Positions 49,219 to 59,796 of a stretch of 64,000 nucleotides of DNA are shown here, piece after piece. Positions within the stretch are counted from its first letter, which is position 1; each line of letters starts with the position of its first letter. Source of the DNA: Tomocerus qinae (lineage: Eukaryota > Arthropoda > Collembola > Entomobryomorpha > Tomoceridae). Both the position numbers and the translations under genes were made by a program. The notes beneath the pieces were generated by a model. It was not told the origin of the DNA and did not search any database. It saw only the letters and a list, made by a program, of their open reading frames with translations. Location: the NCBI GenBank assembly GCA_020055645.1, contig CM034546.1, positions 129,911,875 through 129,975,874 on the forward strand. The letters are read 5' to 3'.

Positions 49219-52172
49219 TTAGAAGTAGAAATTCTTTTCAATTGTTTTGTGCACATCGCCTACTTCTTGTTGGCTAGCAAGGACGTTTTGATTGACGACA
49301 AGTTTCATCCGGAGACCATCGCAATAAGACACTGTTGTCAATACCACCGCTTAAATAAAACCAAATGATAAATTTTTAATGTGCCATACTGTAGCTATAT
49401 GTTACATTTTCATCAACCTTTTCATATGCATTCTAACGTCTGAATTATAAATACTAAAAATTTAAGAAATAAAAAAAGTTGCATTTAAAAGTGTTTACGT
49501 TTATTAGAAAAACCAGGTCCGATGGAGGTGTACATATCCACTACTTCATTATTCAGCAAGGAAAGTTTTTGTTTTGGTCCTGGAAAACTGTTTCCCACAA
49601 CATTAGGGATAGTAATTTTTGCGATATACCAGGTTAATGCAGGAAGAGTTGCTCCGACGACAAAAGAAAAATAATATGGAAGTAAGGGGACCAGAGAACT
49701 CTGCAAGCTATTGAGATTTTCTTGAACTAACGCAAGACGAGTCACTGGATCTGCTTCTCCTATTGGAAGTCTGACAGATGCTAACGAGCTGCAATATAAA
49801 GTTGTAAATTTTCATAATTATCGCTGATTGTGAAAGCAGGTGGATTATACAGGGTCATACCTTATAAAATTCCCCCCACCACAGCCCAACACAGACAAGA
49901 TATCAAGAGAGCCTGATGAAATTGGTGGAAAAATCACAAATGCGATTTTAATATTTCAATAATGATTCTGGAAATAATATTCCAAATTGGGGACATGGGG
50001 AGAGTTGGAAAGCAGGCAGAATTTCTAAAAATTTTCAACTTTTTATCCCCAAAAGATCTTGTACTCAGGGCCGCCCCGAGGCATGGGCAAGCAGGGCAGC
50101 CGCCCAGGGCGGCAAATGTTTGGGGGCGGCAAAATACTAAGTATACAAGCACGTATCCAGAAGGGGGGCGCAGCGCCCCTCTAAATCTGAGAAAAAAAGA
50201 GTTTTTTTCCAAAAAAGGCAATAAAACGAATAATGTTTTATTTTTGACTTTAGTTTTGGTTGCGCCCCCCTTGACCTTTCTGGATACGTGCCTCTAAGTA
50301 TCCATTACATTTACGCTGTTTGGAAGATGGAAGAATCACTATATAATAAAAATATTTATTGCAATGCGCATGTGTCCATGCTTCTTGGTCTTTTTGTTGC
50401 AATGCGCAAGCGCGTATGCATAACAATAGGCCCACCACGGGTTAAAATTATTTATCGAAATGGAGTCATTCATGCTGGGGGCTACTAGTTTCAAATAATA
50501 AGATTGACATCATATTCCAATTTCCAATTCATCCTTGTCTTCCTCGTCCACAATTTGATAGTTATCGCAAATCCAAATTAAGTGATGGTCGTAGGTTTTA
50601 GGGGGCAAAAGTATGACATAACTTCATACGGACTTATCAGTGCCATTGCATTGATAATTCAAGGGCTTAAATATACGAATTGATTTTACCGGTTACAATT
50701 AATTACCAAATCATTATCTGGCACATTTTTGCATTAATAATGGCATTAATAAAATGGACTTTAAAATGTATCTCAAAGGCGGCATTTTTTATTTTGCCCA
50801 GGGTGACAAAGACCCTCGGGGCGGCCCTGCTTGTACTCGGTTTTTCCTAATTGATTTGCATGGTTTTAGAGTCGGTTAGATTCGCAAAAAGATTCTCTAC
50901 AAGATTCATCCATTTTGATAACTAGTCTCTGTTCGGCTGAGGTGGAGAGGAATTATATAAGTGTTGACCATGAATATTTTAACTCGAAGAAATCTGTAGA
51001 GTTCTTATATTTATCTCTATTTCTAATAAGTTACTACTACTGATTGGCGTAGTAATCAGTAAAACATTTTGTTTCACTTACACATGATTAGTTATAAAAT
51101 CTGGATGCCCACACAATGGAAATGGCAAAGTACAAATTATATCTTTTGGAATTTTTACATTACGTTTTAAGATTGCTTCTCTAATGCCTGCAGTAAATCC
51201 GGAATAAATCACAGCCGTAGTTCCCACATTGTGAATGTTTTTTATTTCTTTTAACAGCGACATTGATATTGGTTCGGAGAGGGAATAAAAATATTTATTT
51301 GTCATTTTTTCCATATGACTTTTCCAAAACTTATTTTCTTGAAATTGTTCGATGTAAAGTTTAGTAGTCTGAAACGGAAGTAAAATAACCATTTTGACGA
51401 AATTCAAAATCTGGCCAACTTTCCCTTCTTTCAGTGGTCTCGCTGGCATTGCTGTAAGTTGGTCTAGCCTCACTTTCCATTGCCCAGTTGATGCTAGTGG
51501 GATTAAAACATTTTTCACAAATGACAACCCATCGCCAATGCAATGATGAAATCTGATCAAAATCATTGTATATATTTCATCTGATCCATATTCCACATTT
51601 TTTATTACTAATACTTCCCATGGGCTTCTATTTTTAGCAAAAGGTTTCACCAATAACTCGGATTCTATTTCTTGTATCTGTTTCATGGAAACTTTATTGG
51701 AACTTCCGCTGATTTCTTTTACTTCGTAATGGTAAATATGTTGAGAAATGTCAAAGTCTTCTTCCCATCTCCAGAACATAAATCCCATCCACTTGAACGG
51801 ATATTGTTTCGGTCGCACATTTTTTATTTCCCCGTTACTGTTTCTAATATCAATTACCTTTTGTAGCACTTGTCTTCGGAGTAATTCGAGATCTAAGTCA
51901 CCGTTGTGTAAAGAGCTAAGTATTAAAGTTGACATTGGATTAGTATAAATATTGTCAACGGCGAACATGGCACTCATCCCGTCCACTATTCTATATAAAT
52001 CAGAACGGAAATAGCTGAGGCAGGATACAATTAATCGTATTATGAAAATAGGTATGAAAATGAAAATCACCGCAAAACCCGCACTTGATAACAATAAAAT
52101 CGTCACAAATAAGATTATGAGATTTTTAAAAGATATTAATATAAGCTTCCGAATATTTCTGACAGACATCAT
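49219..52172 (-). CDS. Wax-ester synthase / diacylglycerol acyltransferase of WSD type (copy B)
   Basis: Paralogue of copy A with identical exon design: 52172-51082, 49788-49499, 49349-49219 (GT-AG, phases agree), 503 residues. Start at the first of two adjacent ATGs, followed by a basic stretch and a long hydrophobic segment (LIILFVTILLLSSAGFAVIFIF), about 20 residues longer than copy A. It keeps RFHHCIGDG, HVSLASVRLPIG, SFPGPKQK and VVLTTVSYCDGLRMKLVVN. It stops about eight residues earlier than copy A because of a TAA in the last exon. Intron 1 carries a hAT MITE with another MITE inside it. Membrane acyltransferase making wax esters or storage lipid by family. Confidence 0.9.
50066..50829. 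mobile_element. hAT-type MITE with CAGGGCCGCCCCGAGG ends
   Basis: CAGGGCCGCCCCGAGGC at the left and CTCGGGGCGGCCCTG at the right are inverted, and perfect octamers CTTGTACT flank both sides (50058-50065, 50830-50837). It lies in intron 1 of WSD copy B and itself contains the MITE at 50149-50291. No coding sequence. Confidence 0.9.
50149..50291. mobile_element. GCACGTATCCAG-family MITE nested in a hAT MITE
   Basis: GCACGTATCCAGAAGGGGGG and the complement of CCCCTTGACCTTTCTGGATACGTGC form the ends of a 143-bp unit. Best-preserved copy of the family in this window. Confidence 0.75.
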
Positions 52173-52668
52173 TAAATATTGACTTGGGTATCAGAATCGA
52201 ATATTTTAGAGTATATAAACTGTTGTTTAACTCGCAACAAATGCACTCCTGCTGATACTTTGTGGGAATGAGAGCAATCCCAGTCCATACGAGGTGGCCA
52301 TGTTTATAAGTTATACATGAAGAACATATTTTTATTTGGTATATAATTATAATATCATGCTATTTAGTCGGACATATTATTAAACTTTGCCCATGACTCG
52401 AGATGCTCCAGTAATAATGACAACATTTCCTTCGATATTCTTTTCCTCTTCTGTACTTACTGCTCTGTTTTCCCGAATAGTTTCTGTATACCATTTCATG
52501 TACATAATCACAATCTGACCCTTAATTAAAACATTTTCAGTGGGAACATTTTAGCAGAGTTTTTTGTGAAATAATGAACACCAATAGGAAAAAGTAGGGT
52601 TAACACAAAGTAGTGGTTGGACTTTAATATATTAAAATCTGTCAAACTAAACTCAGCTTAAGGGTGGT
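52173..52668. other. Spacer between WSD copy B and the retrotransposon
   Basis: Upstream flank of WSD copy B, probably holding its promoter (TATATAAAC-like words near 52212). No gene seen. Confidence 0.45.
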
Positions 52669-52850
52669 TCAATCAATCAATCAATCAATCAATCAAGGTT
52701 TTATTCATCATGTTTTTCAGAAGTCAGCCCATAACATGACATTCAAAAATATTTCAGAATAATTCAAAGTACAGTAAACTATTAATTTAGTCATAAGTAA
52801 TTGTCATTTTCACTATACATAAATATTGGTTTAGTAATAATTACATTATT

Positions 52851-55800
52851 TTACATGTCATTCCTCAGAAATGCCCTAAGGCGTAGGGATTTTGATATAT
52901 AATTGCTAACATCATTTAATTGCTTGATATCTCTTATTTGGAGTAATGTATATAACGTATACCAAGTTGGGTTTTCTACACTGTAGTCATTTAAAAAGTG
53001 AATACGATATGGGTGGTAGTGAACACATTCTAAAGCAAAGTGAAATATATCCTCCTTTATCTGCATAGAACAAATATCACATAATTCGTTTTCATTCAGT
53101 CTGTAACAATAGGACCTTATATTGTATGATTTACTACCTGTTCTGGTTTGAGCCATAATACGTATTTTATCAATGCTACAATTAAGTTTGAGATATTTTT
53201 CCACCCCGAAACAAGATTTGATATGCCTATATAGTTTGTTGGCCGAACTAGCTCTCACCCTGGTCATATCTTCTTCACTTGACAGTAGCTTATCCTTCTC
53301 AATAATGTTTACTACGTTAATTTTTAGCAGCTCAGGGTCTTGTGTTTCCCACACTTCTTCAAATCCCAGTTTAAATATCCACTTTTTAAGTTTCACTACC
53401 CAATTATTAGCGCCAGGCTTACTTATGGCTAGTTTGACAAGAGCATTAAAACATATTTTAGGGAACCTGTCATCTTCCATTTCCAACAATTTCATCCATT
53501 GCCATAATGCTAATCTCAGTATTTTGTTACGTAATTTATACCTACCTGTCTCTGCTCTCACTATGTAGTTTGGTGTACATACAGAAATACCTAATATTCT
53601 TTTTAAAAATCTCATTTGCAAAATCTCAACCTCCTCCTCGCTTCCAACTCCCCAAATTTGTGCCCCGTACATTAGGCAGGATTCCACGACTGATTCAAAA
53701 AGTTTTATACGGCTTCCCCCTACTGTCCATTTTGCCTTTCACCATTGTTGACCAAATCGCGTTCAGAGCGGCTTTTGCCTTATCTATTCTAGCTTTCCTT
53801 GCTTCTGTAAAGGAACCACTGGAGGTAAATATTATGCCTAGGTATTGATAGGAGTTCACCCGTTCAATTACTTGTCCTTTAAAACGAAGAATATATGAAT
53901 TGGCTATTCGACCTCCTTTTCTGAAAACCATCATTTTAGTTTTACTAATATTTAGTCTTAAGCTTTTACTATCCAGAAATGTTTCCAGCGCCCCGGTTTT
54001 TCTTTGCAAGTCGCAAAAGGTTCCCGCCACTAATATCATGTCATCTGCGAATTTTAATAAATGAATGCCATTAACACTGTCTATTTGGACTTTTGAGGCT
54101 CCTGAGGTTTTGTCAATCCAATCTTCAAGATCGTTAATATAAAGCGAAAATAATTTTGGGCTCATTATTTCTCCCTGCATCAAACCTCTTGAAACTTTCA
54201 CTTTCTCAGAGCTCCCTAGAATTGTTTTTACTGTAACAGTAGCTGTACTATATATTTCTGCAACCAGTCTTATAATTTTTCCGCTTATTCCGGCGTTGTG
54301 CATAGTGATAAAAAGTTCTTGATGTTCGGCACTGGGAAACGCATTTTCCACGTCCACGAACAATGCAAACAGTTTCCTTCCTGGGTTACTTAATCTTATT
54401 TGTATTACTGCCATCAAGGTAAAAATGTGATCCATACATCCTCGTCCTTTACGGAACCCGGCCTGTTCTTCTCCAATTATGTTGTTGCTTTCTATATGTG
54501 TGTCAATTCTTGTAAGTAGGATCGTTGTAAACCACTTTAGTACTGTCCCCAATAGCGCGATAAAACGGTAGTTCCTGGTATTATCTGGGTCTCCTTTCTT
54601 GAAAATCGTAGATATCTTAGCACTTGCCCACTCGTCTGGAACAATTTCTGTAGAAAGGGCTTTGTTAAATAATTCTCTGTATGTTTCTATTATATTGCCC
54701 GGTAAATATTTTAAAAATTCATTTGGAATCCCATCAGGACCTGGTGCCTTTCCGGTTTTAAGTTTTGTGAGACTGCTGTACATTTCATCTATGGATATTG
54801 CCGTATCCAATAGCTCGTTGACAGTTGTACTTACAAATGACACGTCTGGTTTTTTTCTAGGTGGCATATCTTGATGTAAGTGTGCTGTCCACTCTTCTAA
54901 AGGGATATTATTTGGCTTAAAACTCTTCTGCTTTAGTTTACGGACTGCCTCCCAAAATGGAGCAGCGCGCCTGCAGTCTCTTAGATCTTCTTTTATTTTC
55001 TCTGTGTAAGCTCTCCGTTTTTCCTTTACTGTCTTTTTGTATTTCTTTTTCGCAATAATAAAATCGCTGTGGTAATCGTCTTTCCACCCTAATCGTTTTC
55101 CTTCTTTGTCTAGTTGTCGTACTCGTTTCCCCAGTTCGTAGCATTCTTCGTCATACCAAATATTTTTTCGTGTTGTTTGTGCATCGGCGATCATCTCCGT
55201 TTTAAACGCTGCTTCCTTAATCGCGGAAGCGATTTTCTCGTTTATTTCCGTTACTGATTTTCCTTCTGTTTCTATAGCCGTATTTGATAGGTGACTCTGA
55301 TATGCCTCACAGTTGTTTTGATTCCATTTTAATTTGCTTCTCTTTCTAGGTTTTTGCCTTCTCTGTCCTGCGCTTTTTGAATGAGGTTTTTTTAAGTGTT
55401 GTTGTTACTCGAACCACTTTGTGGCTTGAATGTAGCATATTAATTACTTCACAGCCTTGAATATGTTCCAACATTTCACTGTTAGTAAATACCAGGTCGA
55501 TTACACTTTTCCCATTAGCGTTCATAAAGGTATATTGCGCTGGAATATCTGGCAGCATTCTTCCGTTTATTACAGTCATGTCAGCTTCTTTTGCTTCTTC
55601 GATGATTTTCCTTCCTCTTTTTTCGACACACTGATCCAATGACTTTCGCGATTTCTCCACACCTAACATATTTGCAAGCTGCTTGTCAATATCTCCCAAT
55701 TCCCCAACCCTAGCGTTAATATCGCCTCCAATGATGATTTTTATCCCTAAGTACAAATCTCTGATGTTTGCGACTTCCTCAAACAGCTGACTGACAAGTG

Positions 55801-56170
55801 AATCCCTCTCGAGGCCTTTCTGTATGTACACCGTCCCTACTACAAAGCGAACTCCAAAACTAGTCTTTTGTTTAAACATAGCGAATAACCAATACTCTGA
55901 TTGACATAATACTTTAACATCGAACATGTTTACCTTGTATAATATAGACAGTCCCCCTTGTGCTCTACCTTTAGCTTTACATTTCACTGCGGCGCAGTTT
56001 ACAGATTCGTAGTTTTTCATTTCCTGTGGTAGATTTAGCTTAATTTTGTTATTATGTTTCCATGTTTCACACAAACCTATAATATCCCCTTCTACTAATA
56101 CATTTAAGTCTTTTTGTGTAAGATTAAAAATATTTTCTATACCTTCAATGTTCCAAAATATAAAAGAAAT
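52851..56170 (-). pseudogene. LINE ORF2: endonuclease-reverse transcriptase, two frameshifts
   Basis: Segment 1 (about 56170-55346) is an APE-type endonuclease: FWNIEGIEN, GLCETW, GGLSILYK, GGDINARVGE, SSHKVV. Segment 2 (about 55390-53695) is the reverse transcriptase: TGKAPGPDGIPNEFLK, GFRKGRGCMDHIF, FVDVENAFPS, GLMQGEIMSPKLFSLYINDL and the catalytic FADDMI. Segment 3 (about 53720-52851) is the C-terminal domain with a CCHC-like Cys/His patch (CDICSMQIKEDIFHFALEC) and the end LRLRAFLRND. The frame changes at a run of seven A (complement of 55387-55393) and at a run of five G (near 53715). Otherwise it is open, so it is either a very young dead copy or affected by base errors. Confidence 0.85.
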
Positions 56171-56215
56171 ATTGTTTTCGTCATTTTTACATTTAAAAAT
56201 GGGCCGGCCCGTATC

Positions 56216-56965
56216 CTAGTTTTTTGATGCTTGGCTTCCCCCTGGAACAGCTGATTCGATGATTTTTCCCTTTTCCTGCATCCGCTTAATTCGTCTCTCC
56301 TCTCTGATAACCATGGGAAGATCTTCGTTAATGAAAATGCGCACTTCATCCTTTTGGTCTGGTTTTGACAATAAGAATCTACTTCGGTACACTAGATTTC
56401 GGTCGTACAAGAATGGAAATCGAACTAACACCGGTCGCGTTCTTCCTTTCTGGTATTTTTGTGGTAGTCTTTGAACAGTATCCATTTTAATCGAGTTCGG
56501 GTCCACTTTCAGTCTTTCTCCAATAATGTTTTGTATTTTGTTGTAGCAATCCCCCTCAGATTCCTTTTCACCGTCTGGTAACCCCACGAATACCAAGTTG
56601 TGCTTTTTGATTTGTGTTTCCAGCCATACGTTGTTTTTCTCCAAGGTTAAAACCTTTCCCTTTAACGCTGCTACTTCATCTTTTGTCGATGCAATGTCTT
56701 TTTTCAGGCCTGTCATCTCGCTGTAAATTTCGTTTAACTTGTCCGTCTGTTGTCTCATCTGCTCCAACACAAGATCCAGTTTCTCTCCCTCTGTCATCGG
56801 CTTGGATAGCACGGACTTCGAATTTGTGCCCACTGTGTCTGTCCTTCTAAATTTTGTGTTGTTGACATCGGCCTCAAATTCTTCGTCAGCGTTGGGTCTT
56901 TTCACTGACCTAGGAGTGCCGGGTTCTCCGTTCTGCTTTTCAGTTAACGAGTCAACTAAGCCCAT
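56216..56965 (-). CDS. LINE ORF1 protein (coiled coil plus RRM-like domain)
   Basis: 249 residues. The N-terminus is basic and Ser/Pro-rich. A coiled coil follows (LDLVLEQMRQQTDKLNEIYS, DEVAALKGKVLTLEKN). Then comes an RRM-like part (NLVFVGLPDGEK, RTRPVLVRFPF) and a basic end. This is the layout of L1-type ORF1 proteins, which trimerise and bind element RNA. Open throughout; the stop lies about 50 bp before ORF2 begins. Confidence 0.8.
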   Translation of the reverse strand: MGLVDSLTEKQNGEPGTPRSVKRPNADEEFEADVNNTKFRRTDTVGTNSKSVLSKPMTEGEKLDLVLEQMRQQTDKLNEIYSEMTGLKKDIASTKDEVAALKGKVLTLEKNNVWLETQIKKHNLVFVGLPDGEKESEGDCYNKIQNIIGERLKVDPNSIKMDTVQRLPQKYQKGRTRPVLVRFPFLYDRNLVYRSRFLLSKPDQKDEVRIFINEDLPMVIREERRIKRMQEKGKIIESAVPGGSQASKN

Positions 56966-57331
56966 TTTATATGATAGTATTTCTGTTTGATTGGTATAAT
57001 GTTCCTTTACGGTAATCTAAGTCACTCAAGTTTTAGTTTTGACATAGGTTTGATTTACTATAAAAACTTGCCTTTAGGCTGGCCCAGCCTTAGCGGATTC
57101 CTTGCTTTGCCTCCCAGGGCTGTGCTAACTTTGCTTTGGCCGGGCGTTAGTTGAGGTCGACTTTGGGCTGACTTCGATTAAAATTTTAAATTTTACGAAT
57201 AATACTATTGTTTTCATAAAATATGTGATAAGAAAATTTTCAAAATACTTTGGCGAAAGATTATTAATTTCATTAAAAGTTAGAGCAATAATTTATTTGT
57301 TTATACTCTCGAATCTCCCGCGCGCCTTCCT

Positions 57332-57717
57332 GGGTGGTTATAGCGGGGGGTACCTTGCGCATTGCGCATACACTTTGTATGTATTAATTAGGATTAGAGT
57401 ATGGTCCTTATTTATTTACCAAAAGTATTCAAAATGTCCAAAAAGTGGCGGAAGGTGAATTAACTCCGACTTGTGGCTCCCAAATATTAATAAAGTGTAA
57501 CACCATTGAATTATAGCATTAGCGGGAAAACTTGATTTCCCGCCAACGCTATAATTCAAAACAGATTACAAAATATTTCTGAGCCACAAGTCCGAGATAT
57601 TTACTTTCCACTGCTTTTTGGAAATTTTGAAGACTTTAGGTAAATAAGTACGGGCTATGCTCTAATCCTAATTAATACAAACAAAGTGTATGCTTAAGTT
57701 TCCCGATATATCCACCC
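57332..57717. mobile_element. 386-bp palindromic element with long inverted arms
   Basis: Two arms of about 190 bp are imperfect reverse complements. The outermost words are GGGTGGTTATAGCGGGG and the complement of CGATATATCCACCC; the inner words are CCGACTTGTGGCTC / GAGCCACAAGTC and GCGGGAAAACTTGATTTCCCGC at the centre. No coding sequence and no clear target duplication. Confidence 0.75.
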
Positions 57718-57849
57718 TTATGTTGACGTTGACGCTCGGCGCTCTCTTGACAGAAAAAAATGTGAGATTAAAGGTTGTACAGAAAGTTAAACACGGTTTG
57801 TGCGATTTTTTGTAAAAATACTATTTGTTGACAATAAGCATCATCACAA

Positions 57850-58080
57850 CCATTGTTGTGTGACCAGCCGGCTAGTTGGCAAAAATGGTCGACTAAATTG
57901 GCAAGCCGGCTGGTTGAAATTCTTTGTTAGTTTGACTAAACTGGCTCAAACAACAAAATGGGGCTTTTGAACTGTGAAAATCCTTCTTGGTTTGGCGCGA
58001 AATTTAAAAATCATGATAGTCGGCCATTTCAGCCGGGTGGCTGGTCAAAATCATTTTCAGCCGGCTAATATGGAACACTG
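57850..58080. mobile_element. hAT-type MITE with TAGCCGGCT subterminal motifs
   Basis: The right terminus, read inward, is CAGTGTTCCATATTAGCCGG. The left terminus is CATTGTTG, followed by ACCAGCCGGCTAG. Flanking octamers are atcacaac (57842-57849) and atcatgac (58081-58088), a 6/8 match. Internal CCGGCT repeats occur several times. No coding sequence. Confidence 0.55.
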
Positions 58081-58655
58081 ATCATGACTGCCACTGATTA
58101 TTTTATATCTGAGGGTGGAAATTATTTCTTCACAAGAACAAATTCTCACAGATTGCGTAACAAAGTAATAACATGTTGTGGTGTTGTGCAACGAACTGGA
58201 TTTATATACATTATTATTATCACAGAAAAAAGTAATCGTATTTTGCGGAACTTTGTATAAAATACTGTGAACTTTAGTGCAAAAAACCACCCGACTTGGA
58301 TACTGTATAATATTTATACAACTGAGATGAGTATTTCTTTTACTCAATAGTTGATTTTAATAACTGTAAATGTTGAGTAAAACAAAAAAATTACGCAACA
58401 TGGATTATTCAGAATTATGCTAAAGAGGCCTCCCTAGCTCCTAAACGGAGGTTATTACTGAAGTAAGTATGAGGACAATATTTAGACAATAACCAAAATA
58501 GGATATATGAGAATACTTTAACTGAATTTTATTTTGCACATTAAAAATCCTTACGAAAAACTAATATACGACGTCATTGGGTTTCCCATTAGCAAAAGAT
58601 TTTTGTATACTCCTAAATAATAATAATTTTTAAAATAGATTGGCCATCATATGAA

Positions 58656-58816
58656 GCACGTATCCAGAGGGGTATCTAAGTATCTAGAAAAAAGCAATTT
58701 TTTTGTCAAAAAAGGTTAAACATGTAAAAACTTTTCGCTCTTTGCGCGGATATGCCTTAATTTTTAAATAGATTTTGGTGGACCCCTCCCTATAGCCCAA
58801 ATTCCTGGATAGGTGC
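58656..58816. mobile_element. GCACGTATCCAG-family MITE
   Basis: GCACGTATCCAGAGGGG at the left and GGACCCCTCCC...ATTCCTGGATAGGTGC at the right give a 161-bp unit of the family seen at 42587 and 50149. Confidence 0.65.
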
Positions 58817-59796
58817 TTGTATGATACATAATAATATTATACACAATTAACCTTCCCATTCAAAGGGATAGACTTTGACTTGCAATGTTCTCGCATGACA
58901 ATAAAAAATGAGATAAGCATTAGAAATTTTTTAAAAATTATACTGTTTATGGCAATTATAAAATAATTACTGGCATTGGTTGTGAGAATGGAAGGGTGTT
59001 AAGTAAAAACGAACCTATAATAGGTAAATCTGTTTTTGCAGTTCATGTGAAATTGCTTCAACAATTGACTACATAGGTAAGATGAACAACAATAACATAC
59101 ATTTGCCTTGACTTTAAAATTATGATGCTTTCTCAGAATATTTACCATCGCCAAATCATAAGAAACGGAAAATTGAAACCATGTTTTAAAAAAGCTTTAT
59201 GCTCACAAATATTTATGCTAAACCATGAATAGTGATCTAGTGTTATAAATCAAATTCAATCCATTCAACGCAATTCAGGTTCACGTGCAGGAACTCAATG
59301 GTAAAAATGGTAAATCATAGTGAAGCAGAATACACAAAAGATACATTACAATAAGTTTTCATGCTCTGAGTATTTTCTCTAAAATATTTCAAATTAAGAT
59401 GTTCACTTAAAGTAGTGAAAATGTATGTCAATTAAACGACATTTATTCGCTTGGTACAGCCAACTTTGATTTGATTAGAAAAAAGTGCTCATTTAGTAGT
59501 TGAAATTAATTATTATTCAATAAGTAAATAAGGGCGATTTTGCCCCAATTCTTGGATTAATTAACCACACATTAAGTTGAGCGGTCAGTTTATAATAACC
59601 GTTGTCTGTTACAAATGTATTTTATGTATTAGCGGCGATTGTTATTCAAAATTTTGTATGAAAATAAATTTTGGGGTTTTGAATACCTGGGAATAAGTAA
59701 TGACTAATGGAAGAAAATATTTTAATTGTTCCAATTATTTATTGTCATTGGTTATTTTCCTTGTTCAGTAATTGGTGAAAGTAAAACCGCCGTATT

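Larger units (their letters stand above)
52669..57180 (-). mobile_element. Non-LTR retrotransposon (LINE), near full length, TTGA-repeat tail
   Basis: On the minus strand: a GC-richer 5' leader (about 57180-56966), ORF1, ORF2 with endonuclease, reverse transcriptase and C-terminal region, then AATAAAACC and a tail of about seven TTGA units (52669-52696). A short tandem-repeat tail instead of poly(A) is typical of L2/CR1-like and several other clades. The exact clade is not assigned. Two single-base frameshifts interrupt ORF2 (near 55388 and 53715). The 5' boundary is approximate. Confidence 0.85.
57181..59796. other. Spacer rich in small DNA transposons
   Basis: No gene. It contains a long palindromic element (57332-57717), a hAT-type MITE (57850-58080) and a GCACGTATCC MITE (58656-58816). 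The remainder is plain AT-rich sequence. Confidence 0.55.
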
